This document shows positions 1 to 10,067 of a stretch of DNA of 64,000 nt, one piece after another; position 1 is the first letter of the stretch; every line of letters begins with the position of its first letter. Below the pieces are notes generated by a model that worked only from the letters and a program-made list of their open reading frames with translations, did not search any database and was not told the origin of the DNA. Made by a program: the position numbers and the translations under genes. Source of the DNA: Anaeramoeba ignava (lineage: Eukaryota > Metamonada > Anaeramoebidae); NCBI GenBank assembly GCA_028826165.1, contig JAPDFW010000070.1:1247501-1311500 (forward strand). Reading direction: 5' to 3'.

Positions 1-430
1 TCAAAATCAAAATCAAATTGAAAATGAAAATCAAATGAAAATGAAAATCAAAATCAAAATCAAATTGAAAATCAAAATCAAAATCAAAATCAAAATCAAA
101 ATCAAATTGAAAATCAAAATGAAATTGAAAATGAAAATGAAAATCAAAATCAAAATCAAATTGAAAATCAAAATCAAAATCAAAATCAAAATCAAAATCA
201 AATTGAAAATCAAAATGAAAATGAAAATGAAAATCAAAATCAAAATCAAAATCAAATAGAAAATCAAAACCAAAATCAAAATCAAAATCAAAATCAAATT
301 GAAAATCAAAATGAAATTGAAAATGAAAATGAAAATCAAATTGAAAATGAAAATGAAAATCAAATTCAAATTCAAAATATTCAAAAAATCAAAATCAAAA
401 TAATGAAAATCAAAATCAAAATGAAGAAAA
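1..430. repeat. CAAAAT/GAAAAT hexamer array at window start
   Basis: Near-pure array of CAAAAT, GAAAAT and CAAATT hexamers. Read as Gln-Asn/Glu-Asn it probably encodes the N-terminal tail of the VPS9 protein that follows. The Q/E-N frame changes twice: near position 35, where one A is missing, and near 385, where two extra A residues occur. The hexamer CAAAAT is open in all three forward frames, so the open frames here do not prove translation. Confidence 0.85.
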
Positions 431-2213
431 AACATTTTTTATTACAAATCTCGAAAACCTTTTGGAATTTGCTGAAAAAAATCCAAAAGATAAAACTTTT
501 CTTTTTTCAATCAAACATTTAATTGATTCAATTTCCGAACAAAATCAAGCATACGAATTAAGAGAACTTGGATTATCAATCCAATCAACACTTCAAGGAT
601 TATCATCAAATTGTCTTTTTAATCCACTTTTTTCGAAAATTGAACCCATTTTCAGTAAAGAAGAAATTAATATGTATAATAAATATAAAAAAGAAGGAAA
701 AAAAAACATGGAACAAAATAAATTAATGGATCTTGGAGATAAAATACAATCCAAAACATTAGAAATTTATAATATTTTCGAACAATACACAATGCTTAAT
801 GTTTATGACTCAATTTATCCTCATATTCTTCAAACAAACAAAAAAAAGGATCAACTTTTATCAATTCGAATCAAAAAATTAATTCAACTTCAAATTTTGA
901 CACCAGAATTTTTTCACTTAAATTCAAAATTATTAGAACAGAAAAACCTTCTTGAGCATGCTAAATCAAATCTGAACAAAATCAATTCCAAAAAAACTCC
1001 ACAAGACAAAATGGATTGCATTTCTGGATGTTGTCAAGATCTTCTAAAAATTTTAATTGAAAAGGGTGAAGATTCAAGTGCTGATAATCTTCTACCCTTT
1101 TTCATCTATACTATTTTAAATACAAATCCAGAAAATCTTTATTCAAATGCTGATTATATTGAAAATTTTCGGTATTCACCAGTCATTTCCATGTCTGAAT
1201 CTGGCTATTTCTTCATCAACTTCATGTCATCAATCTCATTTTTAGAAACTCTTCAAGCAAAAGATTTCGAATTTGAATCTTCTTCTTTTGAACAATATTT
1301 AAAAGATCCCGATTCTCAAAAATTGCCTCAAAAAATTGATAAATCAAAATCAAAATCAACAATTGATGATTCTGAAGAAAAATCAAAAAATGTCAAAATA
1401 AATAATTTCTCCAAATCTATAAGTCCTAAAAAAATCAAAAATATTAATCGTCATAAAATCAATCATCCTCTTCATTTCTCCCAGAAAATTAATCCAAATA
1501 GTGGATTGAGACAGACAAGAAGTTTTAATAAGAAAAAAAAAGAAAAAAGGATTAGCAAAAAAGATTTAAAAAAATTTCAAAAACATTTTAAATTTCAAAA
1601 AGTTAATTATGAAGAAAAAATGGAAGAAAATGATTCATTTGTTATTGTTGATATTTTGGATCAAGAAAATCAAAATCAAATTGAAATTCAAGATGAACTC
1701 CAAATAATTGAATTTGAAGAAGATTTCCCAAATAAAAAAAATCTAAATCAAAATCAAAATAAAAATCAAAATCTAAATGAAAATCAAAATCAAAATCAAA
1801 ATCAAAATCAAAATCAAAATCAAAATCAAAATCAAAATCTAAATCAAAATCAAAATGAAAATCTAAATCAAAATCAAAATGAAAATCAAAATCAAAATCA
1901 AAATCAAAATGAAAATCAAAATCAAAATCAAAATCAAATTCAAAATCAAATTGAAATTCAAGATGAACTCCAAATAATTGAATTTGAAGAAGATTTCTCA
2001 AATAAAGAAAATCAAAATCAAAATCAAAATCTAAATCTAAATCAAATTGAAAATCAAAATGAAAATCAAAATCAAATTGATTACCAATTCGCAAATATTC
2101 AATCATTCTCAGAAATTCAACCAAATGATTTCGAACTTTTATTCCAAGAATATAAAAGATTACTTCAAGAAAACCAAAAACTAAAAATTTTACTCTCAAA
2201 AAAATTCCAATAA
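384..2213 (+). CDS. VPS9-domain protein, putative Rab5-family GEF (5' end unresolved)
   Basis: Predicted guanine-nucleotide exchange factor for Rab5-type GTPases in early endocytic traffic. The stretch encoded by about 620-1260 has the VPS9 layout: a helical region, then TPQDKMDCISGCCQDLLKIL, then SADNLLPFFIYTIL and a Ser-Glu-Ser-Gly-Tyr-Phe-Phe segment. The Asp codon at 1083 and Tyr codon at 1206 match the conserved catalytic Asp and Tyr of Rabex-5-like VPS9 domains. After the domain come a basic linker and a long Asn/Gln tract (about 1740-2080) that holds two copies of an acidic motif (IEIQDELQIIEFEEDF), then a short coiled coil (QEYKRLLQENQKLKILL). No in-frame ATG precedes the domain. The frame is open back to 357 and merges with the Q/E-N array at the window edge after two frame slips, so the start codon lies upstream or in an unseen exon. 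The family call is firm, but the exact Rab partner is not known. Confidence 0.78.
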   Translation, partial: KNQNQNNENQNQNEEKTFFITNLENLLEFAEKNPKDKTFLFSIKHLIDSISEQNQAYELRELGLSIQSTLQGLSSNCLFNPLFSKIEPIFSKEEINMYNKYKKEGKKNMEQNKLMDLGDKIQSKTLEIYNIFEQYTMLNVYDSIYPHILQTNKKKDQLLSIRIKKLIQLQILTPEFFHLNSKLLEQKNLLEHAKSNLNKINSKKTPQDKMDCISGCCQDLLKILIEKGEDSSADNLLPFFIYTILNTNPENLYSNADYIENFRYSPVISMSESGYFFINFMSSISFLETLQAKDFEFESSSFEQYLKDPDSQKLPQKIDKSKSKSTIDDSEEKSKNVKINNFSKSISPKKIKNINRHKINHPLHFSQKINPNSGLRQTRSFNKKKKEKRISKKDLKKFQKHFKFQKVNYEEKMEENDSFVIVDILDQENQNQIEIQDELQIIEFEEDFPNKKNLNQNQNKNQNLNENQNQNQNQNQNQNQNQNQNLNQNQNENLNQNQNENQNQNQNQNENQNQNQNQIQNQIEIQDELQIIEFEEDFSNKENQNQNQNLNLNQIENQNENQNQIDYQFANIQSFSEIQPNDFELLFQEYKRLLQENQKLKILLSKKFQ

Positions 2214-2290
2214 TTTTTCTTTTAATTTTTCTTTTAATTTTTCTTTTAATTTTTCTTTTAATTTTTCTTTTAATTTTTCTTTTTTAATTT
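2214..2290. repeat. 12-bp T-rich tandem repeat in the VPS9 3' flank
   Basis: Six to seven copies of TTTTAATTTTTC directly follow the VPS9 stop codon. The tract sits in the 115-bp gap between two convergent genes and probably lies in overlapping 3' ends. Confidence 0.7.
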
Positions 2291-2328
2291 TCTAAATGAA
2301 AAATTCGAATAAAATCAAAAAAAAAAAT

Positions 2329-4020
2329 TTAAAGTTTTTGAAGAGCTTTTTGAATATTTTCTGGTAAACCTTGAATAATGATAAAAGTTGGAGTCATTTG
2401 ATTTTGTGGTGGATTATTTGGATTTGGAATAATTTTGATCGATCTTTGTTTTTTTGTAGAAGGATTTATTTGTGACTTGTTTTTAAAATCAATCCAATAT
2501 TTAATAGCTGATTTAAAACCAGTTGGAATCATAACTTCAGTTTGACCATGTTTTTTATTGTATTCTTTATTCAAAAACTTTTGAGTATCATTATCATATT
2601 CAGAAAATTCGTTTTGGTGTTTTTGCCATTTAAAAATATGATCCAAAAAAACAGACTCAAAACGGTTTTTGAATTGTTCAATTGCAAAATTACGAATTTT
2701 TTGTTTGGATCCAATTCGATAATTTACTTGTTGGATTGTTGGAAGTATTAAGTAAATTATGTTTGGATTAGGTGAATTATCACAATTGAAAAAACTTTCC
2801 ACAGCATTGAAAATAGGAGGAATAACTTGCCGAATATTGAATGATTGAGGAGAAACTTTTGTGAATAAATGAACACCAACAAATTGATAAAGTGAGCGAG
2901 AAATTTCATCCAAACAATTAAAACAAGCCTTTTCTATTATTTCCTCGCCTTTTGGATCTTTTTTTGCGGGAAGAACAATATGATAAAATATGTCTAGTGT
3001 TGCGTTTAATTTTTTAATAATCGAGATTTGACCAGGTTTTAAATTTTTATTTTTTGTTCTCCATTTTTCATAATTTTTTCCAAAATACAATCGAGCCCAT
3101 TCACTTTCGGGATTTTGTGGGTCGATAAATGAAATATGTGCTTGAGGTGGTAATTGTATTTTTGGTTGATTATTCCTGTGATTATCCAAAATATTTTGTG
3201 CAGTACTAGTTATTGATGGAAGAAATTTCCCATCAAAAAGTATAATTTTTCGATTAGTATTTGATGATTCAGTAACATATGTTGGTGTTTCTTCAAAAGT
3301 GATTTTCAAATGAAAATTCTTTGCCATTTCCTTCACATTTTCATCGGTTAATTTTTGCAAATTTTGAACCAATTGTCTTTTTTCTTTCTTAAAAGAATTT
3401 TGTTTTTTCTTCGTTAATTTTTCAATAAGTTTATTATGTTTTTCGGGAATAAATTGCTCCACTTTGAAAAGTTCTTGTTGATATCGCAATGCATTTAAAG
3501 CTTCTTCTTCTGATGAATAAACAATTATTGCGTATTTATTTTCTCTTTTTTTTGCTTCTGGTGAAAAAATAAATTGTATTTTTCCAAAATTCCCAAATGT
3601 TTTTTTAATTTTTTCTGAATTGATTTTGAAATTGGAAAATTTGATTAGAATTTTTCGATTTGAAATTGTTTCAATTTTTGAATTTGGATATTTTTTGTTT
3701 GCTAGTTTTTTTGCTTTTTCTACTTCTCTCGAATTGTTGAAAAATAAAGTTCCGTTGATTTCTTTATCCCTTTCTGTCATTGTCATTTCGCAATATATTA
3801 CATTAAATTCTTCAAATTGTTTATACATGTTTGTCAATGTCAAGTTTTCTGGTAATGATTTGATTGCAATGCCAAAATTTTGAAAATTTGATTTTGGTAG
3901 TTTTTCCTTCTGTTTTTCATTTTCATTTTCATTTTCATTTTCAAATTCATTTTCAAATTCAAATTGATTTTGATTTTCATTTTCTATTTCAAATTGATTT
4001 TTTAGTTTTTGTGATTTCAT
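2329..4020 (-). CDS. RNA-binding protein with two RRM domains
   Basis: 563-aa single-exon protein. After an Asn/Glu-rich N-terminus (residues 1-45), residues about 48-118 have an RRM fold pattern (FGIAIKSLPENLT for RNP2, then INGTLFF for the RNP1 position). A second RRM follows at about 120-195 (RKILIKFSNF, then NKYAIIVYSSEEEALNAL). A Lys-rich linker leads to a C-terminal region of about 330 residues that I do not recognise. It is rich in aromatic and hydrophobic segments and ends with PTFIIIQGLPENIQKAL. The RRM pair points to RNA binding in processing, decay or translation, but the target cannot be told. The start is the first ATG, preceded by the CATTTTT-type upstream element on the minus strand. 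The gene is convergent with the VPS9 gene and divergent from the Treslin-like gene. Confidence 0.72.
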   Translation of the reverse strand: MKSQKLKNQFEIENENQNQFEFENEFENENENENEKQKEKLPKSNFQNFGIAIKSLPENLTLTNMYKQFEEFNVIYCEMTMTERDKEINGTLFFNNSREVEKAKKLANKKYPNSKIETISNRKILIKFSNFKINSEKIKKTFGNFGKIQFIFSPEAKKRENKYAIIVYSSEEEALNALRYQQELFKVEQFIPEKHNKLIEKLTKKKQNSFKKEKRQLVQNLQKLTDENVKEMAKNFHLKITFEETPTYVTESSNTNRKIILFDGKFLPSITSTAQNILDNHRNNQPKIQLPPQAHISFIDPQNPESEWARLYFGKNYEKWRTKNKNLKPGQISIIKKLNATLDIFYHIVLPAKKDPKGEEIIEKACFNCLDEISRSLYQFVGVHLFTKVSPQSFNIRQVIPPIFNAVESFFNCDNSPNPNIIYLILPTIQQVNYRIGSKQKIRNFAIEQFKNRFESVFLDHIFKWQKHQNEFSEYDNDTQKFLNKEYNKKHGQTEVMIPTGFKSAIKYWIDFKNKSQINPSTKKQRSIKIIPNPNNPPQNQMTPTFIIIQGLPENIQKALQKL

Positions 4021-4174
4021 ATTTAATTATATAATTTTATTTTAAAACAAAAAAAAAAAAGGAAAAAAAGGAAAAAAATGAAAAAAACAAAATCCACTTT
4101 TTAATTTTAAAAAAATTTTTTTTTCATTTTTTCATTTTTTCATTTTTTTTCTTTTCAAAAATATAAAAATAATA
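4021..4174. promoter_or_regulatory. Divergent promoter between RRM and Treslin-like genes
   Basis: 154 bp separate two start codons on opposite strands. The right half carries three TTTTTTCA-type blocks followed by TTTTTTTTCTTTTC and an A-rich stretch up to the ATG at 4175. The left half carries AAAAATGAAAAAAAC, the same element for the minus strand. The same arrangement recurs before most genes in the window. Confidence 0.5.
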
Positions 4175-7100
4175 ATGTCTTCAATTTTATTTATTCTTGA
4201 TTTAGATTCTTTTCAAAATTATTCAACAAAATTTTTTAAAATTAAAAATATAATAGAAAGAATTTTAATTTTATTTGATAAAAAAAGCTTAAATTTACAA
4301 TGGGCGTATTTATTATTTTAATTAAAAATAAATTCAAAAAATAATTTTTTTTTTTAATTTATTATTTTAATAAAAAAAAATTTCCAAGATTACAAATTGT
4401 TTCTTCCAAAAAATCATCTATAGAATATGTTTCTCGAAGAAATTTTTATCCTTTTAATATTAAATCATTGGATTTGTTGTCTTCATTATTTTTGAATTTA
4501 GAAAATGAAAATCAATTTGAAAATGAAAATCAAAATCAAAATCAAAATCAAAATCAAAATCAAAATCAAAATCAAAATCAAAATCAAAATCAAAATCAAA
4601 ATCAAAATCAAAATCTAAATCTAAATCTAAATCAAAATCAAAATCAAAATCAAAATGAAAATCAAAATCAAAATCAAAATCAATTTGAAAATCAATTTGA
4701 AAATCAATTTGAAAATCAAAATCAAAATCAAAATCAAAATCAAAATCAAAATCAAAATCAAAATCAAAATCAAAATCAAAATCAAAATCAAAATCAAAAT
4801 CAAAATCAAAATCAAAATCAAAATCAAAATCAAAATCAAAATGAAAATCAAAATGAAAATCTAAATCTAAATCAAAATCAAAATCAAAATCAAAATAAAA
4901 ATCAAAATCAAAATCAAAATCAAAATCAAAATCTAAATCAAAATCAAAATCAAAATCAAAATCAAAATCAAAATCAAAATCAAAATCAAAATCAAAATCA
5001 AAATCAAAATGAAAGAAAATCAAAATCAAAATCAAAATCAAAATCAAAATGAAAATCTAAATCAAAATCAAAATCAAAATCAAATTCAAAATATAAATCA
5101 AATTCAAAATCAAAATAAAAATCAAAATCAAAATAAAAATCAAAATATAAATCAAAATCAAAATCAATTTGAAATTAATCTAATCGAAGAAATTGAAAAT
5201 CAAATAAATCTTTCTCTTTCCCAAAATTATCATAATCAAATAAATATATCAAACCTTGATCAAATTCAAATTCCTAATTCTAATCAATCACAAGAAATTG
5301 AAAACCAATTTTTAGATTTAATTAAAAAAAATCATACAATCAAAAAATTAGAAACTCAATATATTAATTTCAATCAAAAAATCAAAGAAATTAAAAATCA
5401 ATATAATTCCATAAATCAAAAAATTAAAGAATTTCAAAATTATTTCCTCAATTTAAATCAAAATTCAAAAGAAATTGAAGATGATATTAATTATTATCAA
5501 AATTTTCAACAATTTCAAAATCAAATTGATAATTATAACAAAAAATTTGAAGAAATTGAAAATCAAAATCTGGAACAAAAACCAAAAATGGAAATTGAAA
5601 ATCAAGAAAAAAATACATATGAAAAAAATTTCCACAATTTCTTTTTAAATCAAATCTTTAATTTGAAAATTCAACAACAAGAAAACGAACAAAAGCAAAA
5701 AACAATGATTGAAAATCTTAAAAAAATTTTACATGATTATTCTTGGGAAAATATAGAACAAAATGAAAGTCATATTTTCCAAGATTCTAAAAAGGATAGA
5801 TTAGAAAATAATCCGATAAGAAACAATCAAATCATTTATATTATTGATGATCTCCATATTTTTCTATTTTCAAAAAGCAAAATATTATCATCTCTTCAAA
5901 CACAACTCCAAAATAAAAATATCTCAATTAATTTATTAATATTTACTCACACTCCTTTTGGAAATTTATCATTTACAAAATCTCAAATTAAACAAGCACG
6001 AAAAAATTTGAAAAAAACTCAAGGAAAAATTATTTTTATAGATGATCTCTTTATAATATCCGAATTAGTTCCAATATCTTCATCACTTGAATATCATTTC
6101 CAATCAAAAAAATCATTTAGTCATCATAAGAATAAATTTAGACTTCATTTTTTGAATATAAAAAATGAACCACTTTTCTCTTGTTCTCTAATAATGAATG
6201 AATCAGACTTAAAACTCTCAGAAAAATTCGATTTAAACGTCAAAATATATTCAGCTTTATCTTCGTTTAAAATTCAAGAATTTATTCGAAACAAATTTGA
6301 AATTAATCCATTAAATTTTTCAAGAATTTTTTTCTGTCAAGTTTCAATTAAAAATATCCCATTTTTAACTACTCTTGCAAAAAATAATTTAGTACTTTTT
6401 GGAATAATGAATAACTTTCATTCATTTATTGTTGTCTTTGAACCATTAACTATGTTTATTGGCAAAGTTACATTATATTCTTTACAAAATGAAAAAATAT
6501 TAAATGATTTTCTAAATTCCAAAAATCAAATTAGTTATGATTATCTATATTTTGAAGAAGAAGAAAAAGAAAAAGTTAATGAAGAATCCAATTCAATAAA
6601 ATCATTTATTTTTCATCAAGAAATATTTTTTACTTATCAACAGATTTATAAGCATTTTGATGAACAAGAAATGGAAATAGAAAATGAAAAAAAATCAATT
6701 CCAGAATTTAAATTATTAGAGGATATATTCCTTTCTTTTCAAAATCCTATTAAATTTGAAAATGAAAATCAAAATGTAAATAAAATTAACAATTTTTTAG
6801 ATGATCAATTTATGAAATATTTGAAAGAATTAAATGAAAATCAAAATTTAAATGAAAATCAAAATGAAAATCAAAATCAAAATCAAAATGAAAATGAAAA
6901 TGAAAATCAAAATCAAAATTTAAATCAAAATTTAAATCAAAATGAAAATCAAAATCAAAATCAAACAATCATAATAATTTTGAAAGAAATTAAATCTTTA
7001 AAACAAAAATATAAAGAATTTTTATCAGAAAAAAAACCAAACAAACCTTTATTTATTTCTCCATTAACAAAAATGATAACATATAAAATCATGGAAACAA

Positions 7101-8050
7101 AAGATTTGATAACAAGACAAAAATATATTCAAAATTTTGTGAATTACATTTCTAAAAATTTAATAATTCCTCCAAAAAAATTAAGGAATAAATATAAAAA
7201 ATTAACAATTATTTCAACAAAAAAAGATTCAACAAAAAATATTAATGAAATTGTTCAAAAAAAAATTGTAGAATATCAACTTCAAATTCTATTCAGATTT
7301 GATTTAATTAAATTTCGTTTATTACAAAATCCAAAATTAATTGAGACAAACAATCAATTCATTTCAAAATTAGTTCAAGAAATGATTGATCTTATTGAAG
7401 ACTTTTCTTTTTTAATAGATTTTGAAGAAGAAAAAACTGGATTATCTTCTTTTATTTTTCATCTTAGATCTATTTATATTGAAAATGAATTTAATTCAAT
7501 TTTCTCTCAAATTTCAGAATATTTTAATTTAACTTTTGTCTCAACAATTCAATCAAAAATTGAAGAATCAAAAATTGAAGAATCAAAAATTAAAGAATCA
7601 AAAATTGAAGAATCAAAAATTAAAGAACCTAAAATTAAAGAATCAAAAATTAAAGAACCAAAAATTAAAGAATCAAAAATTAAAGAACCAAAAATTAAAG
7701 AACCTAAAATTAAAGAATCAAAAATTAAAGAACCAAAAATTAAAGAATCTAAAATTAAAGAATCAAAAATTCCCAATTCAAAAATTAAAGAATCAAAAAT
7801 TGAAGAATCTAAAATTGAAGAATCAAAAATTAAAGAATCAAAAATTAAAGAATCTAAAATTCCCAATTCAAAAATTCAATCAAAAATCCAAAAATCAAAT
7901 CTCAATTTACAAAAATTAATCAATTCAAATTTATTTGTTCAAAAAACTATATCATTTTCAAAATTTAAAAATAATTATAAATCAAATTCACCTGAAAAAT
8001 CAAAAAAAGAAAAAGAAAAATCAAAAAAGAAAAAGAAAAAGAAAAAGTGA
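4175..8050 (+). CDS. Probable Treslin/TICRR (Sld3) replication-initiation factor
   Basis: Predicted CDK-regulated loader of CDC45 at replication origins. Exon 1 (4175-4305) encodes [13 protein letters not shown] and ends in LNLQWA. A GT...AG intron (4306-4388) joins it to [20 protein letters not shown]. This resembles the Treslin N-terminus, which in the human protein has a hydrophobic strand, a VHWAFKFF-like motif, then a segment ending FRELGSRSW. A long Gln/Asn tract (about 4499-5170) interrupts the protein, with a one-base frame slip near 5010. A conserved-looking beta/alpha region follows (from about 5830, [13 protein letters not shown]). The segment at 7270-7540, with [35 protein letters not shown] and [18 protein letters not shown], matches the pattern of the Sld3-Treslin domain. 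A Ser-Pro-Glu-Lys CDK consensus lies at 7988-7999 in the basic tail. The assignment is from remembered family pattern only; the alternative is an unrelated fast-evolving nuclear protein. Confidence 0.55.
4499..5170. repeat. CAAAAT array encoding a Gln/Asn tract within the Treslin-like gene
   Basis: About 110 hexamers, mostly CAAAAT with GAAAAT, CTAAAT and CAATTT variants. The Asn-Gln reading frame changes at about 5008-5012, where AATGAAAGAAAATC replaces the expected unit. Upstream exon sequence reads into frame 1 of the array and downstream coding sequence leaves it in frame 2. Either the assembly has an indel or part of the tract is removed by splicing. Confidence 0.85.
7549..7905 (+). repeat. 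Coding repeat, Ser-Lys-Ile-Lys-Glu pentamer/decamer array
   Basis: About 20 copies of a 15-nt unit (TCAAAAATTAAAGAA with variants) encode [10 protein letters not shown] and PKIKE pentapeptides, with PNSK interruptions at about 7770 and 7862. The array lies directly after the putative Sld3-Treslin domain. The period of 15 is a multiple of three, so copy-number change keeps the frame. Confidence 0.85.
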
Positions 8051-8133
8051 AAAAATCCAAAAGTCAAAAACTGTCAAAGTTATTTGTTCAAAAACTATAT
8101 CATTTTCAAAATTTAAAAATAATTTTAAATAGA
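7930..8133. repeat. Imperfect duplication at the Treslin-like 3' end
   Basis: About 53 bp beginning TTATTTGTTCAAAAA recur with a spacing of about 149 bp (from 7931 and from 8080), the second copy one A shorter. The second copy lies after the stop codon at 8048-8050 and is not in the frame of the gene. It could be a recent partial tandem duplication that shortened the original C-terminus, or an assembly artefact. Confidence 0.6.
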
Positions 8134-8330
8134 AAAATCAAAATGAAAAAGAAAAATCAAGAAAAAGAAAACCAAATAATTTTAAATAGAATGCCAATGT
8201 CAATTTTTTTTTTTAAATTAAATTTTAAAATAAATTGGTTATCAATGTCATTTATTTTATCATTTATTTTTTATTTTTAATTTTTAATTTTTAATTTTTA
8301 ATTTTCAATTTTTAATTTTCAAAAAAAAAA

Positions 8331-9989
8331 ATGGAAAAAGATGAAGAAAAAGAATTTAATCAAGAAAAGCAAAAAATATTCAAAGAATTTAATGAATTTA
8401 AAAAAAAAGAAGAACAAATTGTGGAACAAGAAAAATTAATTGAAAAAAAATTGGAATCTTTTGAATCAGAATCTTTAATTCATAAATCTAAAATAAAAAG
8501 AATGAAAAAAAAAGAAAAAGAACTTGAAAAAATTCAATTAGAAAATCAAAAAGAAATTGAAAAAATTAAAAATGAATTTATAAAAACAAATCAAAAAAAA
8601 AATCAATTAATAAAATCTTTGAAAAATTTCCAATCAAATGAATCATTTCTTGAAAAAGTTCTTGAAAAAACAAATGGAGAATATGATAATGTAGCTAAAT
8701 TACTTTCTAGATATAAAACTCTTAAAATATCAAAAGATGAATTAGAAAATGAATTGAATGAAGCTTTAAAATTATTAGATGAGAAAAATTTAAAACTTTC
8801 TAATTTAAAAGGAGTAATATTTTATTTTAGAATAGATTTAAAATATTTATTTAAAATATTTATTTGGATTTGATTTAAAATATTGATTTAAAATATTTAT
8901 TTAAAATATTTATTTAAAATATTAATTTAAAATATTTATTTAAAATATTGATTTAAAATATTGATTTGGATTTGATTTGAAATATTTATTTAAAATATTG
9001 ATTTAAAATATTAATTTGGATTTGATTTGAAATATTTATTTGGATTTGATTTAAAATATTTATTTAAAATATTTATTTAAAATATTAATTTAAAATATTG
9101 ATTTAAAATATTTATTTAAAATATTTATTTGGATTTGATTTAAAATATTTATTTGGATTTGATTTAAAATATTGAGATTTAAAATATTTATTTAAAATAT
9201 TTATTTAAAATATTTATTTAAAATATTGATTTAAAATATTTATTTGGATTTGATTTAAAATATTTATTTAAAATATTTATTTAAAATATTGATTTGGATT
9301 TGATTTAAAATATTTATTTAAAATATTGATTTAAAATATTAATTTGGATTTGATTTAAAATATTTATTTAAAATATTGATTTAAAATATTTATTTAAAAT
9401 ATTTATTTGGATTTGATTTAAAATATTTATTTAAAATATTAATTTAAAATATTAATTTAAAATATTTATTTAAAATATTAATTTAAATTTGATTTAAAAT
9501 ATTTATTTAAAATATTTATTTAAAATATTAATTTGGATTTGATTTAAATATTTAAATATTTGAAGCAATTTGAAGAATCAAGAATTATGATGCAAAGAGA
9601 TCTTTTAACAAAGAAAAACCAATTAAATGAACAAAAAAAAGTTGTAGAAAATGAAAATTTAATTCTTGAAAAAATGAAGAAAACAAAAGAAGAAAAAATG
9701 GAAAATTTCATTTCTATCAAATTAGCAATAAGTAATTTACAAGAAAGAATAATGAATTTTTCTAAACTTTTGTTTATTCCATCAAATACATTAGAAATAC
9801 AAAAAATTTCTAAATTAAAACAAATAATAAATTGATCTTGAAGAAGTTGAAAAAAAATTATCAAAACAAATTCAAGAAGAAAATTTAGCTAAAAAAGAAT
9901 TAAAAGAAAAAGAAGAGAAAAGAATAGAAGAATTAAAAGAAGAAATGAGATTGAAAGGAATAGAAAAGAAAAACATGAGTGATAATTGA
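8331..9989 (+). CDS. CCDC42/CFAP73-like (DUF4200) coiled-coil protein, flagellar
   Basis: Exon 1 (8331-8813) and exon 2 (9566-9989) encode an almost continuous Glu/Lys-rich coiled coil. The segment FLEKVLEKTNGEYDNVAKLL followed by SRYKTLKISKDEL matches the DUF4200 core of CCDC42 and CFAP73, which reads roughly FLExVLE...EFxEIxxLLxRYxTL. The later LAISNLQERI fits the family's A-I/L-x-NL motif. These proteins are components of, or assembly factors for, motile cilia. The intron 8814-9565 starts GTAATA and ends GAAG. Near 9833 the frame runs into TGA, but one base fewer in AAATTGAT gives DLEEVEKKL and an open frame to the TGA at 9987-9989. This is either a sequence error or a lesion. A gene of this class suggests that a flagellate stage exists. 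Confidence 0.65.
8814..9565. repeat. Intron of CCDC42-like gene, ~13-bp repeat family
   Basis: The whole 752-nt intron consists of TATTTAAAATATT/GATTTAAAATATT units of about 13 bp, punctuated by TTTGGATTTGATT. There are no coding features on either strand. Confidence 0.85.
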
Positions 9990-10067
9990 ATAAGAATGAA
10001 TAAGAGAAGAAAAAAAGGAAAAAATTTCATTTTTTTTTTTCATTTTTTTTTTCATTTTTTTTTTAAA

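Noticed and set aside
31-435. Reverse-strand open frames reading Asp-Phe or Ile-Leu in the first repeat, and similar ones at 1642-2199, 4460-5047, 15168-15528 and 22850-23044
   Set aside because: They are shadows of CAAAAT/GAAAAT arrays, which have no stop codon in those frames.
8047-8280. Small open frame after the Treslin-like stop (MKKSKSQKL...)
   Set aside because: It mostly translates the duplicated 3' block in another frame; no independent support for a gene.
9996-10067. Upstream extension of NSA2 ([11 protein letters not shown] then Phe/His-rich)
   Set aside because: It translates the CATTTTTT promoter-like tract. Family conservation begins at MPQNEF at 10068.
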